A stretch of DNA of 64,000 nt from Paenibacillus_AP thailandensis (lineage in GTDB: Bacteria > Bacillota > Bacilli > Paenibacillales > Paenibacillaceae), in contig NZ_JBHUMY010000006.1 of the NCBI RefSeq assembly GCF_042685365.1, positions 434,001-498,000 of the forward strand, given 5' to 3'. Position numbers and translations under genes: made by a program. Shown here piece by piece: positions 45,371 to 53,474 of the stretch. Below the pieces are notes generated by a model, which saw only the letters and a program-made list of their open reading frames with translations, was not told the origin of the DNA and did no database searches. Positions within the stretch are counted from its first letter, which is position 1. Every line of letters begins with the position of its first letter.

Positions 45371-46339
45371 ATGATGATGGAACTAACGGAGCTGGAAACA
45401 CAATTCGCAGACGCGCTGAAGTCGATAGCCCGTCGGGAAGACTTCAAAGCTTATATCGGACAAAATCCGCTTATTTACCGGATTCTTAGACGTGCTGCCG
45501 CACAATATGTGACCGGGGACAGACGGATTCACGGCCTGGAGGCCGCCGATCGGCTGCAGGCCAAAGGATATGCCGTATCTCTCGAATACATTGGCGAAAA
45601 CACGGCTAACGAGGAGGAATGCAAAGCAGCCGTATCGGAATTGTTGGCGCTGATCGGCGATTTGCGGGAAAGGGGGACTCCTGCACGGGTATCCTTCGAT
45701 TTATCGCATATCGGGCTTTCTTTGGATACGGAGCTGGCGGCAGCGCATTTGTTGACATTAGCCGAAACGGCGCTACAAGCGGGCATCGAGCTGTTCATCA
45801 GCATGGAAGAGTCCGCGAAGACGGACAAAATATTGTCGGTTTACGAAGGGGCAGCCGCTCGTTATCCGAATATCGGAATTACGCTGCAAGCTTATCTCCA
45901 TCGAACGGCTGAAGATTTATCGACGAAACTCCCGGCGTCCGCTCGGGTTCGCATCGTCAAAGGAGCCTATCAAGAAGCTGACGGCGTCTCGATTCCCCGC
46001 TCGGAAGCTTTGGATGACCGGTACCTGGAGCTTGTCGAGCTGGCGGTTCGTCAAGGGAACCGCGTTTCTGTGGCGACGCATGACGAGCGGTTGATCGAAA
46101 AAATAATCGACCAAGGATGGTATGGAAAGCCGGAGGTCGAATTTGAAATGCTGTACGGCATACGACCGGACTTAAGCGGCAAGTTGAAAGCAGCCGGACA
46201 TCCCGTACGAATCTATTTGACCTACGGCCATGAATGGTATCTGTACTTATGTCACCGCGTCGCAGAATATCCGCCGAACATTTACCGGGCCATCGCAGCG
46301 ATGATCAACGAAGAGAGCATCGGTCCTGCGTATTCTTAA
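45371..46339 (+). CDS. Proline-dehydrogenase-like protein, stand-alone
   Basis: 322 residues from ATG 45371 behind AAGGAG. TIM barrel of the PutA/ProDH fold: GYAVSLEYIGENTANEEE, RVRIVKGAYQEADGVSIPRS, VSVATHDERLIEKII, EVEFEMLYGIRPDLSGKL. ProDH oxidises proline to pyrroline-5-carboxylate using FAD. The usual substrate-binding Arg-Arg pair in RRLAE is CHRVAE here, so one of two carboxylate-binding arginines is missing, and the usual PYG/PFG is TYG. No P5C dehydrogenase gene is near. It may be a diverged ProDH or a relative with another substrate. Confidence 0.8.
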   Translation: MMMELTELETQFADALKSIARREDFKAYIGQNPLIYRILRRAAAQYVTGDRRIHGLEAADRLQAKGYAVSLEYIGENTANEEECKAAVSELLALIGDLRERGTPARVSFDLSHIGLSLDTELAAAHLLTLAETALQAGIELFISMEESAKTDKILSVYEGAAARYPNIGITLQAYLHRTAEDLSTKLPASARVRIVKGAYQEADGVSIPRSEALDDRYLELVELAVRQGNRVSVATHDERLIEKIIDQGWYGKPEVEFEMLYGIRPDLSGKLKAAGHPVRIYLTYGHEWYLYLCHRVAEYPPNIYRAIAAMINEESIGPAYS

Positions 46340-46387
46340 TAATTCTAACGGCCGTGAAGAAGTCTCGAGAAGAAGGAGGAACGAAGC

Positions 46388-47197
46388 ATGGCAGCGATAA
46401 CCTTTTACCGTGACGAGGAGCTTCCTTTTCTGGAGGCGAAGGAATGCATGGCCAACGATTTGTTTTATCACAAGCATTTCCACGAGGAATATTCGATCGG
46501 TATGATCGATCAGGGAGCCACGAACGCTTGGTGCGACGGAAGGATGTTCCGCGCCGAAACGGGAAGCGTGATCGGATTTCCTCCCCTCATGCTTCATGCT
46601 TGCCATCCCGACCAAGACGCAGAGTGGCGATACCGAATGCTCTTTATAAAACCGGAATGGTATCGGGAGTTAAAACCTCGCGAGCGCGAGCGAATGCAAA
46701 TTCCTTGCTTATGGGAAGGCCGGGAAAGTTCCGCCGCTCGCTTGCTGATCAATCGGACGATGAATGCGTTAAAGCATAAGGGAGATCCGCTGGAAATCGA
46801 AACGGCTCTGATCGGCTTGATCGAGTTCGTCGCGAAACGGGAAGCTCTCGGTCCACGACATGAAGATCACGGACATTCCGATCCTAAATACGTCCGGCTG
46901 ATGAGGGATTATTTGCACGCCCATTACAGGGAACGGATAACGCTCCGGCAATTGGAGGAAGAAGCGGGAATCAGCAGGTTTCACTTGATTCGCATGTTCA
47001 AGAAACGGTATCATATGCCGCCGCATGCTTATCAGAACTTGCTCCGGATTAACCGCGCCAAAATCGAGCTGAAAGAAAAACAGCCGATCGCCGCTATCGC
47101 GGCTGGCGTCGGGTATTACGATCAGAGCCATTTTTCGCGGTTTTTTACGAAAATCGTAGGGACGACGCCGGGAAAATACGCAGCAACGGTTACGTAA
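46388..47197 (+). CDS. AraC-family regulator with cupin domain
   Basis: 269 residues behind AAGGAGG. N-terminal AraC_binding cupin with HKHFHEEYSIGMIDQG and AETGSVIGFPPLMLHACHPDQDAEWRYRMLFIKPEWY; C-terminal double HTH (RITLRQLEEEAGISRFHLIRMFKKRYHMPPHAYQNLLRI; PIAAIAAGVGYYDQSHFSRFFTKIVGTTPGKY). Possibly linked to the ProDH-like gene 48 bases upstream. Terminator follows. Confidence 0.88.
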   Translation: MAAITFYRDEELPFLEAKECMANDLFYHKHFHEEYSIGMIDQGATNAWCDGRMFRAETGSVIGFPPLMLHACHPDQDAEWRYRMLFIKPEWYRELKPRERERMQIPCLWEGRESSAARLLINRTMNALKHKGDPLEIETALIGLIEFVAKREALGPRHEDHGHSDPKYVRLMRDYLHAHYRERITLRQLEEEAGISRFHLIRMFKKRYHMPPHAYQNLLRINRAKIELKEKQPIAAIAAGVGYYDQSHFSRFFTKIVGTTPGKYAATVT

Positions 47198-47252
47198 GGA
47201 TTGAGCGCACAAATAAGCGTCTTCGCGAAGGAAACTGCCTAAACGGCACCGG

Positions 47253-47307
47253 AAAAGCCCTTGCCTCTTTCATCCTTGAAAACGGATGCGGGAGAAAGGG
47301 CTTTTTT
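47253..47307 (+). terminator. Terminator after the AraC gene
   Basis: AAAAGCCCTT (47253-47262) pairs with AAGGGCTTTT (47296-47305); an inner CATCC/GGATG stem closes the loop; six T end it. Confidence 0.85.
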
Positions 47308-47315
47308 ACGTTTAG

Positions 47316-47363
47316 TTGACATTGTCCCGCTCTCTTTCTATAATTTAAATGAACAACTGTTCA
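47316..47363 (+). promoter_or_regulatory. Consensus promoter and TetR-type operator of the SDR gene
   Basis: -35 TTGACA (47316-47321), 17-bp spacer, -10 TATAAT (47339-47344), then the perfect palindrome TGAACAACTGTTCA (47350-47363) over the expected transcript start. The TetR-family gene downstream is the likely repressor; a half-site TTGAACA recurs just before that gene. Confidence 0.85.
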
Positions 47364-47386
47364 ATAAATAGTCGGAGGGATTCGTT

Positions 47387-48148
47387 ATGCGGTTGGAAGG
47401 CAAGGTTGCAATCGTTACGGGCGCAGCATCGGGTATGGGCAAAGCCATTGCGGAGCTGTACGCGAAAGAAGGTGCCAAGGTTGTCGTCTCGGATTTGAAT
47501 ATCGATGGGGCGAAGGCGGTCGCGGAAGGGATTGAAGCAAACGGCGGGAAAGCAATCGCTATTAAAACGAACGTTGCAGACCTGAACGACATTAACGCGA
47601 TGATCGATACGGCCGTGAACGAATACGGAACGCTCGATATTCTGGTTAACAATGCCGGCATTATGGACAACATGGCGCCTATCGGCGACGTGAGCGACGA
47701 GAGATGGGATCTTATATTCGATATCAATACGAAAGGCGTCATGCGCGCAATCCGCAAAGCGATTCCGATCTTCCTCGAGAAAGGTAAGGGCGTTATTATC
47801 AATACCGCTTCGACGGGCGGTTTCAGCGGCGCGCATGCTGGCGCAGCGTATACGGCTTCCAAGCATGCCGTTATCGGCATTACGAAAAACACAGGCTTCA
47901 TGTACGCGCAAAAAGGCATTCGCTGCAACGCGATCGCTCCCGGCGGAACCGCGACGAATATCGCTTCTTCGGTTACGAACTTCAACGAGTTCGGCGCATC
48001 CCGTACTCAAGTGGCTCAAGGCGTCATCCCTCGCATCGGACAACCGGAGGAAATCGCGCAAGTGGCTCTATTTCTGGCGTCCGACGAGTCGAGCTTCGTG
48101 AACGGCACGGTTATAACGGCGGACGCGGGCTGGACGGCGGCATTCTAA
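47387..48148 (+). CDS. Short-chain dehydrogenase/reductase (glucose 1-dehydrogenase / FabG-like)
   Basis: 253 residues behind CGGAGGG. Classical SDR: cofactor motif VTGAASGMGKAIAELYAKEG (TGxxxGxG), NNAG (LVNNAGIMD), Ser in INTASTGGFSG, Tyr-xxx-Lys in YTASKHAVIG, and C-terminal SSFVNGTVITADAGWTA. An acidic residue after the second strand (SDLNID) suggests NAD(H). Substrate unknown. Controlled by the strong promoter and palindrome upstream. Confidence 0.92.
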   Translation: MRLEGKVAIVTGAASGMGKAIAELYAKEGAKVVVSDLNIDGAKAVAEGIEANGGKAIAIKTNVADLNDINAMIDTAVNEYGTLDILVNNAGIMDNMAPIGDVSDERWDLIFDINTKGVMRAIRKAIPIFLEKGKGVIINTASTGGFSGAHAGAAYTASKHAVIGITKNTGFMYAQKGIRCNAIAPGGTATNIASSVTNFNEFGASRTQVAQGVIPRIGQPEEIAQVALFLASDESSFVNGTVITADAGWTAAF

Positions 48149-48178
48149 TAGAACTTGATTTTATTCGATATTTAATCT

Positions 48179-48212
48179 AAAAGCTGCAAACAGCATGGCT
48201 GTTCGCAGCTTT
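48179..48212 (+). terminator. Terminator after the SDR gene
   Basis: AAAGCTGC and AACAGC pair with GCTGTT and GCAGCTTT in a two-step stem of about 14 bp, followed by TTTTTT. Confidence 0.9.
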
Positions 48213-48337
48213 TTTCTTTTCTGACGAAACTTTACGGTATATAATACTCTTCATAGTTATTGAACAAAAGAGGCTCATACCGTTTATTAAATGTTCGATT
48301 TATATCAAGCGTAATGTTCAAAGAAGGGATAAAAGAG

Positions 48338-48922
48338 ATGAACGAAAACGATCTGCGGGTCATAAAAACCAAAAAAGCTTTGCATCAAGCTCTTTTGACG
48401 CTGTTAAAAACAAATGCGCTCGAATCGATCTCCGTTTCCACCCTTTGCCGGGAGGCTGCCGTCAATCGAGGTACGTTTTACTTGCATTATAAAGATATCG
48501 GGGCTTTATTCGACGAGCATCTCCATCATTTGCTTAAGGATTTGGAGGAATCGTTTTATGAGCCGTACCGCCATGTGTCCCGCCTTGTTCCGCAGCAGCT
48601 TGATCCTTCGACGATCCGGATTTTCCACCATGTGAAGAAATACCAGCAGTTTTATGAGATCGTATTCGACCGGAAATCGTCGCTGTCGTATTACTATTCG
48701 CTATTCGAGAAAATAAAGGGATTAATCCGGGAAAACGCTTCGCTTTATCCGTTGGTTGGCGATATCGACCGTTCCTTCCTGATCGCTTATGAAGCTAACG
48801 CCATCATGGGCTTGCTTATCGAATGGAGCGAGGAAGGCTTCGCGCGCAGCCCCGAATCGATGAACGAGCAGCTGGCCCTTATTTTGAAGCTGCAGGGGTC
48901 GGGCGCTTCGGATCAAACCTGA
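48338..48922 (+). CDS. TetR/AcrR-family transcriptional regulator
   Basis: 194 residues from ATG 48338; an in-frame ATG at 48314 is an alternative. N-terminal HTH: VIKTKKALHQALLTLLKTNALESISVSTLCREAAVNRGTFYLHYKDIGALFDEHLHHLL, the pattern of the YP_/TetR_C_7-like group. The all-helical C-terminal ligand domain is typical. TATAAT at 48240-48245 gives a separate transcript. Likely repressor of the SDR gene through TGAACA-N2-TGTTCA. Confidence 0.87.
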   Translation: MNENDLRVIKTKKALHQALLTLLKTNALESISVSTLCREAAVNRGTFYLHYKDIGALFDEHLHHLLKDLEESFYEPYRHVSRLVPQQLDPSTIRIFHHVKKYQQFYEIVFDRKSSLSYYYSLFEKIKGLIRENASLYPLVGDIDRSFLIAYEANAIMGLLIEWSEEGFARSPESMNEQLALILKLQGSGASDQT

Positions 48923-48968
48923 AATCGTCCGGCAAACTCGAACCGATTTTCAGACAAGTCTCCGCGAG

Positions 48969-50420
48969 TTAATCACCCTGCGGCTCGTTCGGCATGGCTG
49001 GCCGGCTGCCCACAACAAACTCCCCGACCGGGAATTCCTGCAGGGGGTCCGAGCCGGTAAGCTCCATTATGCGTGACAACGGCCCTGAGCCAAGGGCGAA
49101 CGACGGAATGTTCATGGCCGAAGCGGTTAAATAAAAATAGGCCAGCAGCACCCCTGCGTTTTTAAGAAGAAGCGAATAGGCGATCGATTGATACTTCCAG
49201 GACACCCGGTGAAAACGCGCGGTGACAGCGACTAAAACTTGGGGCTCCATTTCAGGTCTGGATAAGAGCGCTTCCGCGAATAAAGGTTCGACGTTAGCTC
49301 CGTCGTAACGCCGCAAAGCGTGAAGTCCGGGATCGTAGGCATAGAGCCCGTCCGCCAGCCCGGGGCACGAACGCAGGGCGACATAGATTTCAAACTCGTA
49401 CAAGGCGCCTGCGTTCGGGTACGGCCGTCCGGTATAGTTCCCGAATATCCCGGCGTCGTAATGCTTTCTGATCCGGGCCGTTCGGAATAGAAATTCGCCC
49501 AAGCAATCGGCATCCATGAGCCTGTAGTTGCGGTCGCGTTTCGCTCCGGAAAACCTCCGTTCCGCCACTTCCGCAAACGATGCATCTTCTTTAAAGACTC
49601 GTGTCATATCCGGTCTATGGAGCGGAATAACGGAGGGCGGGAAGTTTGGTTTCACGGGAGGCGGAGGCGGCCACCGGTTCAGAAAGCGAAACGTACCTCC
49701 GCGAGTGATCCCGTCCTGTTGTTGCCGGCTTCTGGTGTGCAGCAACAGGTCATGGAACTCCCAGGCGGCCAGGGAAAAATGACGGTCTTCACCCAGCATC
49801 CCGTCTTGCCCCGTTGGAGCGGCAATTCCCGCCCAAAGAAAAAGCGTCATGACCGCCTCGACTTCTTCCCAGGCCGAATCGGCCAAGCTTCTCATAGCTT
49901 GCGGCAGCGTAATCGGCGTTCCCAGCAATTGAAAAAGCCGAACCGGGAGATCGCCGCCAATGACGATCCGCGACCGAATCAGCGGAGATTCGATAAATAA
50001 GCCTTCGTCTTCATGTCTCCGAATATAGGCGAATCGGGAAAGGCGATAGCGCGCGTCCTTCTTCGGAAGATGCCATAGCTGACGAGAATTTGGCGAGCAA
50101 GAGGAGAGAACGGCGCCAGCCGTGCTGCTCTTACAAGAGTAGGCTTCGATCAGTAGGCAGCGATGCTCGAGAAGGACGGCGAGCGTCCGGTACCAGGCCG
50201 CAAGCGAAGTCCATTCTTCATACTGCAAAACCTTCTCTTCCGCTTCCGTATAATTCAGAATGCCGTTCCCGGACAGTTTCATTAAGAGCGAGAATGCGTA
50301 CGGCCCCAGTTGAGGCAGCTTGACTTCCGCGCCGCGGCATACGGCTACCGGTGTTTCGGCCGTGCCGCGAATGCCGACCGGGTAAGCGAACCGCACATAT
50401 AGCCGATCCGTCGGGCTCAT
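48969..50420 (-). CDS. SagB/ThcOx-type azoline dehydrogenase (RiPP cluster)
   Basis: 483 residues if begun at the ATG at 50420, 11 bases behind AGAGGAG; an ATG at 50441 in an ATGA overlap with the YcaO stop is the alternative (490 residues). The C-terminal half is an FMN-binding nitroreductase fold: RRFSGAKRDRNYRLMDADCLGEFLFRTARIR, the SagB mark GRPYPNAGALYEFEIYVAL, and the C-terminal NIPSFALGSGPLSRIMELTG. The N-terminal ~270 residues are a diverged copy or docking part (FAYPVGIRG..., also with helical blocks), as in fused ThcOx proteins. In TOMM pathways this enzyme oxidises azolines to thiazoles/oxazoles. Last gene of the operon; no clear terminator follows. Confidence 0.87.
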   Translation of the reverse strand: MSPTDRLYVRFAYPVGIRGTAETPVAVCRGAEVKLPQLGPYAFSLLMKLSGNGILNYTEAEEKVLQYEEWTSLAAWYRTLAVLLEHRCLLIEAYSCKSSTAGAVLSSCSPNSRQLWHLPKKDARYRLSRFAYIRRHEDEGLFIESPLIRSRIVIGGDLPVRLFQLLGTPITLPQAMRSLADSAWEEVEAVMTLFLWAGIAAPTGQDGMLGEDRHFSLAAWEFHDLLLHTRSRQQQDGITRGGTFRFLNRWPPPPPVKPNFPPSVIPLHRPDMTRVFKEDASFAEVAERRFSGAKRDRNYRLMDADCLGEFLFRTARIRKHYDAGIFGNYTGRPYPNAGALYEFEIYVALRSCPGLADGLYAYDPGLHALRRYDGANVEPLFAEALLSRPEMEPQVLVAVTARFHRVSWKYQSIAYSLLLKNAGVLLAYFYLTASAMNIPSFALGSGPLSRIMELTGSDPLQEFPVGEFVVGSRPAMPNEPQGD

Positions 50421-50437
50421 CGTACCGTTTACTCCTC

Positions 50438-52660
50438 TCATAGAAACATCGGGATCGGATTCAAGCTTTCTTCGGGTAATGGAAAGGGCAGCCACCCCAT
50501 CTTTACCGGTATTTCATATAAACGACCCGGGGCGAACCGGGCCCAGAAGTGACGCAAGCCGGGGACGATGACTTTGACGACGGGCAGCCCGACGTCCGCT
50601 CTTGTCTGATCCAATACATATAGCTCGAGTCCAAGCCTTGCGCATGTCTCCACACATAACCGAAGCAGATAGGCGGAACTGACGGATGACGGAAGGGAAG
50701 AGGCGCGCAGCGATACGATCCCGTAAGGAGCCAAATAAGGCTGATTATCGACCGTTGCGGTACGCCACCAATTCAGCAGGTCCGGATCCCGGACGGTAAA
50801 CGGCTTGCTTGTTTCCGGCTCCAGTGCGGGCATAAACTGGTTCATCTCGCTGATGGCCCGAAGCGCCGCGGTTTTTGCATCAAAATGGGCTCCGAATCCC
50901 ATCATGATTTGCTCTTCATTTGCTCCAACGCGCCGGTTGACTGCAGCATATACCGGGATTCCGCTGTCGGCCGTCAAGTCCAGAACCCAAAATTCCCTTC
51001 CTCGCTTCCGGTAATACGCTTGAAGCTCCAGCACGAACGGATCGCCGGTGCAAGCGAGCTCGATGGCCGGACGGCGAATCCGGTTGTACCACCAAAGAGC
51101 GACGCTGTCCCGTTCGATCAGCTCCAGGAAACCCTGTACGATCGCTTCTTCAACCGTTTGCCCGGCCGCACTCCCGTTGCTGTCCGGCCAACAGCGAAAG
51201 GACCGCTCGGTCAGAGGATAACCGAAGTAAAGGTAAGATGTCGGCAAATAACGCACTTTTCCGGTTGCCGGAGAAGAAATCGGCGACCATTCCATCGGTT
51301 CGTCCGGATCGAAGGGATGGGGGACGATCCGGCTGGCGCTTCTTTTGGCCATCCACGCCTCCCGCATAGCGTACTGCTTATCGCTGAAGAGCATGACTTC
51401 GTTCGGGTGAATCGCCAAATGGCCGAGATCCCGGTAAGATGCCGTCAGTCTCGGTTCATCCCCGCGAAAGACGCCCGAATACCGCTCCAGCGCTTCGCAT
51501 AACGCCGAAGCCCGCGCCTGCAGGTCGGTCGTCCCTTTGCCTGCGCTTCGAGAGCGCAGCCCTTGCAGCAGATCGGGAAGCGATTGATCGTTCATCGCGA
51601 AATTATGACTGGAATAATAGACGTGATAAGGTCGATCCGGTTCCCCTCCGGCTTTTTCGAGGGATTGAACGATGCCGGTGATCGGGCTTATATGATGCTT
51701 GTAGAGCTGCATCAATTTTTGCGCATCCATGTTTCGGTAACCGCCGTCGAAGGAGGAGACTGCAGCGGAAACGGCGCGCCGCGTCCGGCGGTCCCGTGCG
51801 GACAGCAATGGCCCGCATGCCGGACAGTCCGAAAAAGCCGCAGCAGCGTGAAAGTCTGCCGCGCCTTGAAGCGGCTGAAGGGTCATGATTTGGCCGGAAA
51901 GGGCGGAAGCTCCGCCCGCAGTCAGATGCATCACCGCTTGCAGCACGAATTGGGTCAGTGCCATACGGACGGTTAAAGGATTGCCGGCCAATGAATAAGG
52001 TCGAAGGCCCTCAATCCCCCGGCCCCGAAGATAAGCGTCCAATCGGCCGTTTTCGTGCAGCCGTCTCGTCAGGCAGTTAAAGCAAGGAAGTTGTCCCGGA
52101 ACGAAGACCGGGCCGATCCAGGGAGTAAACCCGCCCGGTTTCGCCGGCATCCATGTGCGGCCTTGCCCGATAAGCTCGCGGTTTAATGCGTGAAGCCGGC
52201 CGTCCAGATAATCGTCCGTTACGACAATGACAAAGCTGCCCTCGTCCGAAAGGGAGAGCTCCATTTCTTCAAAGAGATTCTTCAAGCTTTCGCCGTATGC
52301 GTGTCCGGTTAAATCGCGCACGGCAATCGAACAGCCGGCAAGCCTGGAACGTACGAGATCGGGGGGAGTACCGAGCATTGACCAGAATCCGGCAAATGGA
52401 ACTTGTGCAGCCGATGCACCCTCTATGTAACCCTCCCGCTCGAGAAAAGCCAACGCTTCGGACACTTCGTCCGCTCCGGCTTGATCCGCTAGTGCCGATG
52501 CGATTTCGTCGACCGGGCATTCATGGTCAAGCAAGGCCGCAAGACGAACGAGGAGGGGATCGGTAAACACGGCGTGACCGGTCTCGGAGAGCGCGAAGAC
52601 GGCTTCGCGCTCCAGCCTTACCGTTTGATAATGCGGCTTCCAGCGATAAGATCCGTTCAT
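50438..52660 (-). CDS. Fused E1-like/YcaO cyclodehydratase (TOMM azoline-forming enzyme)
   Basis: 740 residues; the ATG (52658-52660) overlaps the precursor stop as ATGA. Residues 1-80 look like a leader-binding winged-helix part, 100-300 a degenerate ThiF/E1 domain with a zinc tetrathiolate set Cys193-x2-Cys196 and Cys279-x2-Cys282. Residues about 345-740 are YcaO: SAGKGTTDLQARASALCEALERYSG (372-396) and FLELIERD (511-518) carry the ATP/Mg-binding Glu389, Glu392, Glu513 and Glu516. The C-terminus is proline-containing (SLNPIPMFL), close to the PxPxP tail of cyclodehydratases. It activates amide bonds with ATP and closes Cys, Ser or Thr to azolines. Confidence 0.92.
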   Translation of the reverse strand: MNGSYRWKPHYQTVRLEREAVFALSETGHAVFTDPLLVRLAALLDHECPVDEIASALADQAGADEVSEALAFLEREGYIEGASAAQVPFAGFWSMLGTPPDLVRSRLAGCSIAVRDLTGHAYGESLKNLFEEMELSLSDEGSFVIVVTDDYLDGRLHALNRELIGQGRTWMPAKPGGFTPWIGPVFVPGQLPCFNCLTRRLHENGRLDAYLRGRGIEGLRPYSLAGNPLTVRMALTQFVLQAVMHLTAGGASALSGQIMTLQPLQGAADFHAAAAFSDCPACGPLLSARDRRTRRAVSAAVSSFDGGYRNMDAQKLMQLYKHHISPITGIVQSLEKAGGEPDRPYHVYYSSHNFAMNDQSLPDLLQGLRSRSAGKGTTDLQARASALCEALERYSGVFRGDEPRLTASYRDLGHLAIHPNEVMLFSDKQYAMREAWMAKRSASRIVPHPFDPDEPMEWSPISSPATGKVRYLPTSYLYFGYPLTERSFRCWPDSNGSAAGQTVEEAIVQGFLELIERDSVALWWYNRIRRPAIELACTGDPFVLELQAYYRKRGREFWVLDLTADSGIPVYAAVNRRVGANEEQIMMGFGAHFDAKTAALRAISEMNQFMPALEPETSKPFTVRDPDLLNWWRTATVDNQPYLAPYGIVSLRASSLPSSVSSAYLLRLCVETCARLGLELYVLDQTRADVGLPVVKVIVPGLRHFWARFAPGRLYEIPVKMGWLPFPLPEESLNPIPMFL

Positions 52661-53430
52661 CCGCACATAGGGGGAATGCTCTTCCCCTCGTCCTGACCGT
52701 TATTCGACCGGGGACCGGGCTTCGCGCACATCGGCGGAACGGCGCCCGTTTCGTGGAGGTCTGCAAGGCTGCGGTACGACGGAATCGCGCACATTGGCGG
52801 AGTCGTGCCAGGCTCCCCGGGGGCGCGGTCCGCCGGAAGGTGCGCCGCCGCGCACATCGGCGGAACAACATATGCCGCATGTATTGGGGGCGCATAAGCG
52901 GCGGCAGCCGTTTGCGGCGCGTACGTTCCGAATGGAATGGAATAGGCGCACATCAAGGGTTGAGCGTACATTCCGGAGTGATGATACGTTGCTTCAGAAG
53001 GCGCGAAATAAGGTTGCGGGTATACGCGCGGATACGGCTGCGGATAGACGGGATGCGTCCATCCCATATTCGGATAAGCCGGAAACACCGGATAACCGGA
53101 ATAAGCCGGGTACGCCGGATAACCCTGCTCTCCGTACGGCCTCCACGGTGCAGCGGGCGCAGACGAGTATCCGTACATCGGGGATTGTTCCGGCGATTTG
53201 GCCGGTGCCGCAGCTTCGAACGGAGGCGAATACCGGTCCGCTTCCTCCAGAAGGGTGCGGACCGGTTCCGAGTCTGCCGTAAGCATCTGACCGTCAGGGG
53301 GAGTATAACCCTGTTCCAGGAACACGCCGGCAGGGTCTTGCCGAAAACGCCGCTTAAATTGGGGATCCGCCCAGCATAAAGCTAAAATACGCGCCGAAAC
53401 CCGCTGCAGTTCACGATCCATTTCCATCAT
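52657..53430 (-). CDS. Candidate multicore RiPP precursor with NHLP-like leader and 21-residue PPMC ladder
   Basis: 257 residues from the ATG at 53430 (GAAGGAG ten bases before). Residues about 8-47 resemble a nitrile-hydratase-type leader: ILALCWADPQFKRRF then RQDPAGVFLEQGYTPPDG. Residues 98-155 are Tyr/Pro-rich with 12 Tyr, spaced 3 (104, 107, 110, 113) and then 4 (129, 133, 137, 141). The C-terminal part has five (P/L)MC(A/G) motifs with Cys161, 193, 214, 235 and 256; the last four are exactly 21 residues apart although the residues between differ. Apart from Cys19 there are no other cysteines. Overlap with the YcaO gene (ATGA) ties the two. A spore-surface protein is the main alternative. 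Confidence 0.72.
   Translation of the reverse strand: MMEMDRELQRVSARILALCWADPQFKRRFRQDPAGVFLEQGYTPPDGQMLTADSEPVRTLLEEADRYSPPFEAAAPAKSPEQSPMYGYSSAPAAPWRPYGEQGYPAYPAYSGYPVFPAYPNMGWTHPVYPQPYPRVYPQPYFAPSEATYHHSGMYAQPLMCAYSIPFGTYAPQTAAAAYAPPIHAAYVVPPMCAAAHLPADRAPGEPGTTPPMCAIPSYRSLADLHETGAVPPMCAKPGPRSNNGQDEGKSIPPMCG
52663..52950 (-). repeat. PxMC core ladder within the precursor
   Basis: Cys codons (read on the minus strand) at 52663-52665, 52726-52728, 52789-52791 and 52852-52854 are each exactly 63 bp apart; a fifth, from PLMC, is at 52948-52950 (96 bp away). Around the middle three, 14 plus-strand bases GCGCACATCGGCGG or one-base variants recur. Only the PPMC codons repeat; the 17 intervening codons are unrelated between units. 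Confidence 0.85.
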
Positions 53431-53474
53431 CGCTTTGATTCTCCTTCTCAAAATAAGAGTGTGTTCGGGAACGA

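Noticed and set aside
52663..52950. Tandem DNA satellite within the precursor gene
   Set aside because: Only about 14 bases per 63-bp unit are conserved, all inside PPMC(A) codons; the spacing is kept at protein level, not as a DNA satellite.
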